DNA of 12,526 nucleotides from JBEAOO01 sp041164825 (GCA_041164825.1 JBEAOO010000343.1:1-12526); one strand, 5' to 3'; positions 1-6,545 are shown, numbered from the stretch's first letter. The notes: generated from the letters alone by a model not told the origin. Translations and numbers: made by a program.

Positions 1-79
1 TGATGGGCCGGGCCTATTTGCTGCGTGGCCGGGCCCGCTGCGCGTGCCCTCCTCCTCCGCAAATCGGCCCGGCCCATCA
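1..79. repeat. Long inverted repeat, 21-base arms
   Basis: Bases 1-21 pair with 59-79 with one mismatch (T15 against C65), leaving a 37-base loop. The core GGCCGGGCC appears in both arms and again in the loop at 27-35, so alternative folds are possible. The left arm begins at the window edge and might be longer. There is no T tract, so it is not a classical Rho-independent terminator. It could be a REP-like dispersed repeat or a transcript-end structure. Confidence 0.7.
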
Positions 80-133
80 CCGCCCAGCTCGGACCGTGGT
101 GCCTCCCCAAGTGGCACGTCACCAACGGTTCAG

Positions 134-230
134 GGAGCCCTGCGCCGCATTCGCTTTGCGCAGGTAAAAGGGGGAGCCGGCCGCAGGCCGGCGGAGGACA
201 CGGAGCAAAGCGAATGCGGCGCAGCGCTCC
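134..230. repeat. Long inverted repeat, 26-base arms, with inner hairpin
   Basis: Bases 134-159 pair with 205-230 with a single C-C mismatch (139/225); the inner 20 bases (140-159 with 205-224) are perfect. Inside lies a second perfect hairpin: GCCGGCC (176-182), a 3-base loop, then GGCCGGC (186-192). As RNA or single-stranded DNA this gives a long stem capped by a second stem. It resembles dispersed palindromic elements of bacterial intergenic regions, but copy number cannot be judged from one window. Confidence 0.8.
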
Positions 231-377
231 GAGCGCCACCCTTGGGAGGCCTCGCGTCTCACGCCCTGATGCCGGTAATCGAACTTCCCGACGACCATGG
301 CGAGAATTTCTGCGTTTGAACGCAAGCTCGTGCCGAGCCCGCACCCTGCGCGGGATGGCGGCAGGATGATCAGGCGG

Positions 378-1160
378 TCAAGCCGCCACGGCTGGTGCAC
401 CCAGGCGGTCCACCATCTCTTTGGCGAAGGTCACGAAGGCCTGCGCGCCCTTGGATGAGGGGTCGAAGACGACACCTGGCAGGCCATAGCTGGGCGCTTC
501 GGCCAGACGCACATTGCGCGGGATCACGGTGTTGAACACCTTGTCGCCGAAGTGCGTTTTGAGCTGATCACTCACCTGCTGCTGCAGGGTGATGCGCGGG
601 TCGAACATCACGCGCAGCAGGCCGATGATCTCCAGATCGGGGTTGAGGTTGGCGTGCACCTGCTTGATGGTGTTCACCAAATCGCTCAAGCCCTCCAGCG
701 CGAAGTACTCGCACTGCATGGGCACGACCACGCCGTGGGCGCTGCACAGGCCGTTGAGCGTGAGCATGCTCAGTGAAGGCGGGCAATCGATGAGCACGAA
801 GTCATAGTCTGCGTCTGCTGCCGCCAGCGCCGTCTTGAGGCGCTTTTCGCGCCGCTCCAGCTCCACCAGCTCGACCTCGGCGCCGGCCAGCTCGCGGTTG
901 GCGCCGATCACGTCGTAGCCCACTTTGTCGTTGCGGGTGCGGGCTTCGGCAATCGAGGCCGATTCCAGCAGCACGTCGTACACGGTGAGTTCCAGCGCAC
1001 GCTTGTCGATGCCCGAGCCCATGGTGGCGTTGCCTTGCGGGTCCAGGTCGACCACCAACACGCGCTGACCCACCTTGGCCAGGCCGGCGGCGAGGTTGAC
1101 GGTGGTGGTGGTCTTGCCGACGCCACCTTTTTGGTTCGCGACGCAAAAAATACGGGCCAT
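378..1160 (-). CDS. parA: ParA chromosome-partitioning ATPase
   Basis: ParA/Soj-type ATPase of 260 residues. The family binds DNA non-specifically in its ATP form and, with ParB bound at parS, drives segregation of the origin region. Visible are the deviant Walker A KGGVGKTT (residues 11-18), the DLDPQGN segment (38-44) that carries the switch aspartate, and Walker B VLIDCPPSL (122-130). It lacks the N-terminal HTH extension of plasmid type Ia ParA, and its length matches chromosomal Soj proteins. The ATG start directly precedes the conserved ARIFCVANQKGG opening. It lies downstream of the lysE-like gene on the same strand and has its own candidate promoter. Several parS sites lie within 1-4 kb. 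parB is not in the window. Confidence 0.97.
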   Translation of the reverse strand: MARIFCVANQKGGVGKTTTTVNLAAGLAKVGQRVLVVDLDPQGNATMGSGIDKRALELTVYDVLLESASIAEARTRNDKVGYDVIGANRELAGAEVELVELERREKRLKTALAAADADYDFVLIDCPPSLSMLTLNGLCSAHGVVVPMQCEYFALEGLSDLVNTIKQVHANLNPDLEIIGLLRVMFDPRITLQQQVSDQLKTHFGDKVFNTVIPRNVRLAEAPSYGLPGVVFDPSSKGAQAFVTFAKEMVDRLGAPAVAA

Positions 1161-1273
1161 GCGGGCTTTCGGGGGTCCGGCGTGCGGACAACAAGGGCGA
1201 TCGGGAGGGGGGGGAGGGCGCCAGACCCTGGCGTGGCAGCTCGCGCGGCGGGGCCGGCGCGTGTGAGGGCTGA

Positions 1274-1279
1274 ATTATA
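1274..1279 (-). promoter_or_regulatory. Candidate -10 element for parA
   Basis: On the minus strand this reads TATAAT, a perfect sigma-70 -10 hexamer in otherwise very GC-rich DNA. It is just beyond the stop of the lysE-like gene and about 115 bases before the parA start. No good -35 box is seen at 16-18 bases; the best candidates are weak GAGACC or AGACCG. It would allow parA to be transcribed independently of the upstream genes, with a leader of about 105 bases that includes a run of eight C. Confidence 0.45.
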
Positions 1280-1301
1280 GAGAAGGGCGCCGTGGGCGGT
1301 C

Positions 1302-1931
1302 TCAGTGGCGCAGCAAGCGCAGGCCGAAGCCGATCAAGAACAGGCCGGCCAGCCGCTCCAGCGCGCGGGCCACGCGCCGATGCGCGCTCACCTGCGCGGC
1401 CACGGCTTGGGCGGTGGCGCACAACAGCAGGCAGTACACCAAGGTGATGAGCGCGATGGTGACGGCCATGATGCCGAAGGTGAGGGCGCCGGGGTGCTGG
1501 GTGGTGTCGAGAAAGAGCGGGAAGAAGGCCATGTAAAACACGATGGCCTTGGGGTTGAGCAGGGTGATGAAGAAGGCTTGGCGCGCGTAGTCGCGCGGCT
1601 CGATGCGGATGGGTGAGGTGCTGCCTTCTTTGGCGAACAGCAGTTTCAGGCCCATCCAGCCCAGGTAGGCAGCACCCGCCCATTGCACCGCCGCGAACGC
1701 TGCGGGGTAGGCCGCCAGCAGCGCGGCCACGCCACCCACAGCGGCCCAGAGCAGCACTTGGTCGCCCGCAATGATGCCCAGCGTGGCCGCGGTGCCGGCC
1801 CGGAAGCCGCCTTTGGCCGTGGAGGTCAGCAGCGCAAAGGTGCCGGGGCCGGGCAGGGCGAGAAACACCACGATCGCGAAGCAGAAGGCTGGGTAGTCCA
1901 AGATGCCGGGCATGGATGGCATGGATGGCAT
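1302..1931 (-). CDS. LysE/RhtB-family amino-acid exporter
   Basis: Inner-membrane translocator of the LysE/RhtB family, whose members export amino acids such as lysine, homoserine or threonine; the substrate here cannot be told. From the chosen start it has 209 residues, the normal family length. The N-terminal segment after LDYPAF is hydrophobic and carries the family motif LPGPG; the frame continues with hydrophobic stretches typical of the six-helix fold and the conserved LLNPKAIVFYMAFFP segment. The start is placed at 1931 because a GGAG sequence lies 8 bases upstream. Two further in-frame ATGs follow at 1922 and 1913, generated by a 9-base tandem repeat. The open frame extends upstream to a GTG at 2066, but that extension is Pro/Ser/Ala-rich and unlike the family. 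It sits 161 bases after rsmG and before parA. Confidence 0.9.
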   Translation of the reverse strand: MPSMPSMPGILDYPAFCFAIVVFLALPGPGTFALLTSTAKGGFRAGTAATLGIIAGDQVLLWAAVGGVAALLAAYPAAFAAVQWAGAAYLGWMGLKLLFAKEGSTSPIRIEPRDYARQAFFITLLNPKAIVFYMAFFPLFLDTTQHPGALTFGIMAVTIALITLVYCLLLCATAQAVAAQVSAHRRVARALERLAGLFLIGFGLRLLRH

Positions 1932-1933
1932 GG
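1911..1933. repeat. 9-base tandem repeat at the lysE-like start codon
   Basis: The unit CATGGATGG is present in two full copies and a partial third. On the minus strand it yields three in-frame ATG codons spaced 9 bases apart (starts at 1931, 1922 and 1913), giving an M-P-S-M-P-S-M-P N-terminus. Slippage would add or remove three residues without changing frame. Confidence 0.7.
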
Positions 1934-1970
1934 AAGGCTCTCCGGGGGGTGATGACGGGTGGGGCGCATG

Positions 1971-1986
1971 CTCGCCTTGCGGCGAG
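1971..1986. other. GC-rich hairpin between rsmG and the lysE-like gene
   Basis: CTCGCC, a 4-base loop, then GGCGAG forms a perfect 6-bp stem in the 161-base spacer between rsmG and the lysE-like gene. There is no following T tract on either strand, so a classical terminator is not supported. It may be a processing or leader structure, or chance in GC-rich DNA. Confidence 0.3.
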
Positions 1987-2092
1987 GCGCTGGCGGTTGA
2001 GGGCGGGCGGCCGCGCGAGATAGCCTGGGCGCGCGGTGCACGAGATGCGCGGCCGGCATCGCTCACCCCATCGGGTCTTCTGGCGTCATGCG

Positions 2093-2803
2093 TCAGACCC
2101 GAGGCTTCATCCAGATCAGGCAGCGCTCGGCGTCGAGGCCGGGCACGGCCAGTTGTTCCACGTGAAACACATTGATGTCTTGCGGCAGGCCGTGCAGTTC
2201 GTCTTCCGGGTGCTTGCCCTTCATCGCCATCCAGTGGCCGCCTGGGGCCAGCCGCTCGCGGGTGAGCGAGATGAAGTCGGGCAGTGAGGCGAAGGCGCGC
2301 GAGGTCACCACGTCAAAGGCCGGTACCTTCAGCGCCTCCACCCGGGCGTGTTCGCCATGCAGGTTGCGCAGTTTCAACTCGGCCGCCACCTGGCGGATGA
2401 ATGCGGCCTTCTTGCCGACCGTGTCGACGCAGGTCACGTCCAGTGCAGGGCAGAGCACGGCGATGACGATGCCGGGCAGCCCGCCGCCGCTGCCTACATC
2501 CAGCAGGCGTTTCGCGTCGGGGTGGGCGGCCAGATGGCGCTGCAACGGGGCGATCACAGTCAGACAATCGGCCAGATGCTGGGTCAGCATTTGCGCCGGG
2601 TCGCGCACGGCGGTGAGGTTGTAGGTGGCGTTCCAGCGTTGCAGCAGCGCCAGGTAGCTGCCCAGTGCGGTGCACTGCGCATCGTCCAGCGGCAGGGCGA
2701 GTTGCTCGGCCATGCGCTGGAGTTCGGTTTGGAAGGGGGCGGTATTCAGGTCCACGGGATCTCGGGCCGGTGAGGTTGGGGCGGGCGCGGGGTCTCTGCT
2801 CAA
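2093..2803 (-). CDS. rsmG: 16S rRNA (guanine-527-N7)-methyltransferase RsmG
   Basis: RsmG (GidB) uses S-adenosylmethionine to methylate N7 of G527 in 16S rRNA; loss of the enzyme is known to give low-level streptomycin resistance. The SAM-binding glycine loop LLDVGSGGGLPGIVIA is clear, followed by the acidic strand end VTCVDTVGKKAAFIRQ. The YLALLQRWNATYNLTAVRD segment is typical of the family. The full frame begins at a TTG whose last two bases form part of the mnmG stop (TTGA overlap), giving 236 residues, longer than E. coli RsmG (207). A GTG at 2755 (VDLNTAP, 220 residues) is an equally plausible start; no strong ribosome-binding site favours either. The 3' part contains an imperfect parS site, read as VFHVEQ. 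Confidence 0.95.
   Translation of the reverse strand: MSRDPAPAPTSPARDPVDLNTAPFQTELQRMAEQLALPLDDAQCTALGSYLALLQRWNATYNLTAVRDPAQMLTQHLADCLTVIAPLQRHLAAHPDAKRLLDVGSGGGLPGIVIAVLCPALDVTCVDTVGKKAAFIRQVAAELKLRNLHGEHARVEALKVPAFDVVTSRAFASLPDFISLTRERLAPGGHWMAMKGKHPEDELHGLPQDINVFHVEQLAVPGLDAERCLIWMKPRV
2154..2169. promoter_or_regulatory. parS-like site (15/16) inside rsmG
   Basis: TGTTCCACGTGAAACA differs from the canonical parS palindrome only at base 2158 (C instead of T). It lies in the last third of rsmG. Single-mismatch parS sites are often still bound by ParB, usually more weakly, but binding here is inferred. Confidence 0.75.
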
Positions 2804-4803
2804 GGCCGCACGGGTGCTTCGTTGCTGGCGGCGTGGGCAGTGGCACTGCTGCCGCCGCGACCCTTTTTCAGGTGAATCAACAGCAGCGACACGGCAGCCG
2901 GCGTGACGCCCGAAATGCGCGAGGCCTGGCCCAGGGTTTCCGGCCGGTGCTTGCTCAGCTTCTGCCGCACTTCAAAACCCAGTGCCGGCACCTCGTCGTA
3001 GTTGAAGTGTGCCGGCAGGCGCAGGTTCTCGTGTTCGGCGGCGCGCTGCACGTCTTCCACCTGCTTGCCGATGTAGCCGGAGTACTTGGCGCTGATTTCG
3101 AGTTGCTCGATCACGCTGTCGGCCAGCACGGTGCCCAACTCGGCGCGCAGTGTTTCACGTGAAACACGGTGATGGGGCAGGGCGATCGCAGCGACCTCCG
3201 CGAGCTGGTCGAAAGTGATCTCCGGCCGGCGCAGCAGATCTTCCAGCGGGTACTCATGCGCCAGGGCTTTGCCCAGCAGTCGTTCGGCGTCGGTGGCGGG
3301 CAATGTGGCCGGGCGCACCCACGAGGTTCGCAGTCGCTCTGTTTCACGTGAAACAGCGTCGCGCTTACGATTGAAGACGGCCCAGCGGATGTCGTCGACC
3401 AGGCCCAGTTCGCGGCCGGTTTCCGTCAGCCGCATGTCGGCGTTGTCTTCGCGCAGCTGCAGGCGGAACTCAGCCCGGCTGGTGAACATGCGGTAGGGCT
3501 CGGTCACGCCCTTGGTGATCAGGTCGTCCACCAGCACGCCCAAATAGGCTTGGTCGCGGCGCGGCAGCCAGGGGCCATCGCCGCGGGTTTGCAGCGCGGC
3601 GTTCATGCCCGCAAACAAGCCTTGAGCCGCAGCCTCCTCATAGCCGGTGGTGCCGTTGATTTGGCCGGCAAAGTACAGGCCTTGGATGGCCTGGGTCTCG
3701 AAGCTGGACTTCAACTCGCGCGGGTCAAAGAAGTCGTACTCGATGGCGTAACCCGGGCGCAGGATGTGCGCGTCTTCCAGCCCCGGCATCGAGCGCACGG
3801 CAGCGATCTGGATGTCGAAGGGCAGGGAGGTGCTGATGCCGTTGGGGTAGTACTCATGGGTGGTCAGGCCCTCGGGCTCCAGAAAGATCTGGTGCGAGTC
3901 TTTGTCGGCAAAGCGATTGACCTTGTCTTCGATGCTCGGGCAGTAGCGCGGGCCCACGCCTTCGATCACGCCGGTGAACATGGGACTGCGATCGAACCCG
4001 GAGCGGATGATCTCGTGCGTGCGCGCGTTGGTGTGGGTGATCCAGCAGGGCAGTTGCTCCGGATGCATGGCTACATCGCCCAAGAAGCTGAACACCGGCA
4101 TCGGTGTGCTGGCCGGGCTGCCATCGGCGCCGGGCATGCCATCGCCGGGCTGCTCGGTGAGCTTGGCGAAGTTGATGCTGCGTCCGTCGATGCGCGGTGG
4201 CGTGCCAGTTTTCAAACGGCCTTGCGGCAGCTTGAGTTCTTTCAAGCGCGCCGACAAGGTGATGGCGGGCGGGTCGCCAGCACGGCCAGCGGCATGGTTT
4301 TGCAGGCCCACGTGCACTTTGCCATCGAGGAAGGTGCCGGCGGTCAACACCACGGCGCGGCAGGCGAACTGCACGCCGAGCTGCGTGGTCACGCCGGTGA
4401 CGCGGTCGCCTTCCACCGTCAAGTCGTCGCAGGCGCCTTGGAACAGCCACAGGTTGGGCTGGTTTTCCAGGCGCTGGCGGATGGCGGCTTTGTAGAGAAT
4501 GCGGTCGGCCTGCGCGCGGGTGGCGCGCACGGCAGGGCCTTTGGAGCCGTTGAGGATGCGGAACTGGATGCCCGATTCGTCGGTGGCGATGGCCATGGCG
4601 CCGCCCAGCGCATCCACTTCTTTCACCAAGTGACCCTTGCCGATGCCGCCGATCGACGGGTTGCAGCTCATCTGGCCCAGGGTTTCGATGTTGTGGGTGA
4701 GCAGCAGGGTGGCTTGGCCCATGCGGGCCGAGGCCAGTGCGGCCTCGGTGCCGGCGTGGCCACCGCCCACCACGATCACATCAAACGCTTTCGGGAACAA
4801 CAT
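2800..4803 (-). CDS. mnmG: tRNA uridine-34 carboxymethylaminomethyl enzyme MnmG
   Basis: MnmG (GidA) is the FAD-dependent partner of the GTPase MnmE; together they install the cmnm5 group on U34 of certain tRNAs. The dinucleotide-binding GGGHAGTEAA is at residues 13-22. CNPSIGGIGKG starts at the conserved Cys47, and GRLKTGTPPRIDGRSI spans about 195-210. A second conserved cysteine is in GVGPRYCPSIEDK. The C-terminal helical region (SAKYSGYI to SLLLIHLKK) is the part that contacts MnmE and tRNA in the family. Length is 667 residues against 629 in E. coli, partly from a low-complexity tail. The ATG at 4803 opens the conserved FDVIVVGGG strand and is preceded by a weak AAGG. Two perfect parS sites are embedded in the 3' half, each read as VSRET (residues 484-488 and 547-551). 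Confidence 0.98.
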   Translation of the reverse strand: MLFPKAFDVIVVGGGHAGTEAALASARMGQATLLLTHNIETLGQMSCNPSIGGIGKGHLVKEVDALGGAMAIATDESGIQFRILNGSKGPAVRATRAQADRILYKAAIRQRLENQPNLWLFQGACDDLTVEGDRVTGVTTQLGVQFACRAVVLTAGTFLDGKVHVGLQNHAAGRAGDPPAITLSARLKELKLPQGRLKTGTPPRIDGRSINFAKLTEQPGDGMPGADGSPASTPMPVFSFLGDVAMHPEQLPCWITHTNARTHEIIRSGFDRSPMFTGVIEGVGPRYCPSIEDKVNRFADKDSHQIFLEPEGLTTHEYYPNGISTSLPFDIQIAAVRSMPGLEDAHILRPGYAIEYDFFDPRELKSSFETQAIQGLYFAGQINGTTGYEEAAAQGLFAGMNAALQTRGDGPWLPRRDQAYLGVLVDDLITKGVTEPYRMFTSRAEFRLQLREDNADMRLTETGRELGLVDDIRWAVFNRKRDAVSRETERLRTSWVRPATLPATDAERLLGKALAHEYPLEDLLRRPEITFDQLAEVAAIALPHHRVSRETLRAELGTVLADSVIEQLEISAKYSGYIGKQVEDVQRAAEHENLRLPAHFNYDEVPALGFEVRQKLSKHRPETLGQASRISGVTPAAVSLLLIHLKKGRGGSSATAHAASNEAPVRP
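3151..3166. promoter_or_regulatory. parS site inside mnmG (copy 1)
   Basis: A perfect TGTTTCACGTGAAACA, the ParB-binding consensus known from Bacillus and most other bacteria. The dyad extends one base each side (G...C) to 18 bp. In the mnmG frame it is read as VSRET (residues 547-551). Confidence 0.95.
3340..3355. promoter_or_regulatory. parS site inside mnmG (copy 2)
   Basis: A perfect TGTTTCACGTGAAACA, with the dyad extended to 18 bp (C...G). It lies 189 bases, start to start, from the neighbouring copy at 3151. In the mnmG frame it is read as VSRET (residues 484-488). Confidence 0.95.
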
Positions 4804-4832
4804 CGCCTTGCCTGTTTTTTGAGCAAAGCGGG

Positions 4833-4861
4833 ATTGTAGGGAGGTGGGCGCGGGAAGTCAC
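4833..4861 (-). promoter_or_regulatory. Predicted sigma-70 promoter of mnmG
   Basis: On the minus strand GTGACT (4861-4856), a 17-base spacer and TACAAT (4838-4833) make a plausible sigma-70 promoter: 4 of 6 and 5 of 6 matches with ideal spacing. The predicted start of transcription gives a short leader of roughly 22-25 bases to the mnmG ATG. It could drive mnmG, rsmG and perhaps the lysE-like gene. Confidence 0.6.
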
Positions 4862-5035
4862 TGAACGTGGGCTTCTGCCGGTCGGATCGGGTGTGTGGTT
4901 TGGCGTGGGAGGGCCCGCTTCGTCCGCAGCGCGCGGCCGCGGCGTGACGCGCAGCGCGCTGATGCTGAACAGCGGACGGCGCGGCCCCGCAAATCGCCCT
5001 GAGGCAGCAGCAGCGTGCCTCGGTGCTGCGATCCA

Positions 5036-5051
5036 TGTTTCACGTGAAACA
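5036..5051. promoter_or_regulatory. parS site upstream of mnmG
   Basis: A perfect TGTTTCACGTGAAACA, extended to an 18-bp palindrome by flanking A...T. It is the only copy in this window outside coding sequence, about 175 bases upstream of the predicted mnmG -35 box. Confidence 0.95.
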
Positions 5052-5109
5052 TCGTCTGGCCCGCGACCGCCGCCCGGGGATCACTGGGATGATGCGCCGC
5101 GCAGGCGCC

Positions 5110-6024
5110 TCACATCCAGACGCGGTAGATCCAATAGCTCTCATCCTCTCGCACTGCCCGGCGCAGCTCTGTGGGGCTCAGACCAGAGATGGCACGCACT
5201 TCTCTGCAAAAATGGGCCTGATCGGAATAGCCATTTCTGCGGGCCACCTCCGACCAGTTCACGTCGTTCGCCGCTTCAGTCCAATTCAAAGCGCGGGTGT
5301 CATCGGTTTCGAGAACGTCGAAAAAAGTCTGCTCCGCCCGGCTGATCAACTGGAGTTTTCGAAAGTTCAGCCCCGTCCAGGCCTTGATGCGCCGTTCCGA
5401 CTGCCGCAGGCTGCGGCCCCAGCCCGCGGCGGAAGCGCGAATGGCCAGCCCTTGGCTCCACGCCTTGAAGCGCTGCGCGGGCGCGCGCGGGTGCTCTCGC
5501 TGAACGTGCGTCCAGAGTGGGGCCAAATGCGCTTCGAGCAGCTTGATGCGCGTGTCATCGTTGGGTGCCTGCTGTATCGCCTCCAGCGCCGGCAGCCAGC
5601 AGGCGGGCAACACCGTTCGGGCATCGAGCACCCGATTGAGGCTGGCGGGCATGTCCATGCCCGTTAACGCGTGCAGGGCATCGGGATGAAACACCGCCGA
5701 GAACATATGCGTTGGGCCGTGGTCGTAATTCATCGCTGGGTGGTCCAGCAAGCCACTGAAGGTGATGTCGCCGGGTCTGGCCACTCGGCGCGAACCCATG
5801 ACCACACCGGCGTTTACTGCCATCGCCTCAATCACGCCGGCCACGATCCAATTGATCGCGCACACGGCGCCTGCGGGGAAATGGCTCAAACGCTGCTCGG
5901 GCGTCAACACCACACCGAGCGTGCTGCGAACGACGTAGGCGCGCACACACGCCGACAGATGCATGCTGGGTGCAACCAAGCGTGCCGACGTGCCAGGATG
6001 GATGCGGGAGGGGCTTGATAACAT
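5110..6024 (-). CDS. AraC-family transcriptional regulator
   Basis: A 304-residue protein with a C-terminal AraC-type double HTH. The first HTH is around residues 190-232 (RQSERRIKAWTGLNFRKLQ). The second is around 256-290 and carries the family signature GYSDQAHFCREVRAISGLSP. The N-terminal 180 residues look like an AraC ligand-binding domain but show no specific ligand motif. The frame stays open to a GTG at 6162, but the added 46 residues are basic and not family-like. The ATG at 6024 is therefore preferred, although its ribosome-binding site is poor. It is transcribed away from the ykgJ-like/crp-like cluster, with about 200 bases between them containing a 14-bp palindrome. Target and effector are unknown. 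Confidence 0.85.
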   Translation of the reverse strand: MLSSPSRIHPGTSARLVAPSMHLSACVRAYVVRSTLGVVLTPEQRLSHFPAGAVCAINWIVAGVIEAMAVNAGVVMGSRRVARPGDITFSGLLDHPAMNYDHGPTHMFSAVFHPDALHALTGMDMPASLNRVLDARTVLPACWLPALEAIQQAPNDDTRIKLLEAHLAPLWTHVQREHPRAPAQRFKAWSQGLAIRASAAGWGRSLRQSERRIKAWTGLNFRKLQLISRAEQTFFDVLETDDTRALNWTEAANDVNWSEVARRNGYSDQAHFCREVRAISGLSPTELRRAVREDESYWIYRVWM

Positions 6025-6074
6025 GGCCGATACAAACCCTGTCAGGTGGCGCCGTTGAGCGGCATGGATGGCCC

Positions 6075-6088
6075 CCACCACGTGGTGG
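6075..6088. promoter_or_regulatory. 14-bp palindrome in the divergent araC/ykgJ spacer
   Basis: CCACCACGTGGTGG is a perfect palindrome 50 bases upstream of the araC-like start and about 145 bases before the ykgJ-like gene. Its position suits an operator for one or both divergent promoters. AraC-family proteins usually bind direct repeats, so the binding protein is unknown. Confidence 0.35.
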
Positions 6089-6233
6089 TTTCCGCATTGT
6101 TGGCCGATCACTCGCCGGGCAGGGGGGCCGTGCGTGGCCCGTCCGGTCAAAAACTTTCTCACGACGCCGAGTACCGTAACAGAACGGGGTGCCCGGCACT
6201 TCTCTCTGTTCTTTCTAGCCCCTTGTCGTGACC

Positions 6234-6545
6234 ATGAATTGTCGACCCGGCTGCGGCGCCTGCTGCATCGCCCCCAGCATCAGCAGCCCCATCCCTGGCA
6301 TGCCCCACGGAAAAGCCGCGGGCGCGCGCTGCATTCAGCTCAGCGATGTCGACAACCGTTGCCAGATTTTCGGCCACCCGGATCGCCCGGCAGTCTGCGC
6401 CTCGCTGCAACCTTCGGCCGACATGTGTGGCGATTCTCGCGAGCAGGCGCTGCGCTGGTTGGGCCAGCTGGAAGCGGCCACCCGGCCGTTGCCTGATCTG
6501 CCGCAGTCTCCGCGGCCGGGCGAGTCGCTAAAGTCGCCCGCATGA
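6234..6545 (+). CDS. YkgJ-like cysteine-cluster protein
   Basis: A 103-residue protein of the YkgJ/UPF0153 cysteine-cluster family, whose members are thought to bind zinc or an iron-sulfur cluster; no defined reaction is established. Eight cysteines are seen at residues 3, 7, 10, 11, 33, 43, 55 and 65, in the family pattern C-x3-C-x2-CC near the N-terminus and a later RPAVCASLQP...MCG block. The ATG at 6234 gives the usual MNCRPGCGACC opening; a GTG six bases upstream (6228) is the alternative. Neither has a clear ribosome-binding site. Its stop overlaps the start of the next gene (ATGA), suggesting translational coupling with the Crp/Fnr-type regulator. It contains no membrane segment, so it should be cytoplasmic. 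Confidence 0.88.
   Translation: MNCRPGCGACCIAPSISSPIPGMPHGKAAGARCIQLSDVDNRCQIFGHPDRPAVCASLQPSADMCGDSREQALRWLGQLEAATRPLPDLPQSPRPGESLKSPA

Larger units (their letters stand above)
1..377. other. Gene-free region downstream of parA with two large inverted repeats
   Basis: No convincing coding sequence is seen in this stretch. The short open frames on both strands lack family motifs, are rich in Arg, Pro and Ala, and cross the inverted repeats. It holds two long imperfect palindromes, listed separately. It also has a small hairpin at 311-324 (TGCGTT, 2-base loop, AACGCA) and a GC-rich stem at about 338-354 without a T tract. In related genomes parB commonly follows parA, so this is probably the parA-parB spacer, but parB itself is not present here. 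Confidence 0.6.
4804..5109. other. Intergenic region between the araC-like gene and mnmG
   Basis: This gene-free stretch of about 306 bases holds the mnmG promoter at its left end and a perfect parS at 5036-5051. The middle (about 4900-5030) is very GC-rich, with NotI-like and BssHII-like palindromic patches, and carries no recognisable gene. DnaA boxes (TTATCCACA) and AT-rich unwinding sequence were looked for and not found, so no origin is called. No clear terminator for the araC-like gene was seen. Confidence 0.6.

Noticed and set aside
119..400. Short minus-strand frame that might have been the start of parB
   Set aside because: No ParB motifs such as the box with GERR; it runs through the inverted repeats and overlaps the end of parA.
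802..1683. 293-codon minus-strand frame crossing parA and the lysE-like gene
   Set aside because: Shifted frame of two clear genes; Arg/Pro/His-rich composition with no motif.
3550..4839. 429-codon open frame on the plus strand
   Set aside because: It is antisense to mnmG, rich in His, Gly and Ala with no domain, and arises from the GC-rich third positions of the real gene.
4804..5109. Possible oriC next to mnmG
   Set aside because: No DnaA boxes, no AT-rich unwinding region and no dnaA or dnaN nearby. The parS sites show origin proximity, not the origin itself.
6122..6150. Minus-strand TTGACC as a -35 box for the araC-like gene
   Set aside because: The matching -10 position is a run of C, so no promoter can be supported.
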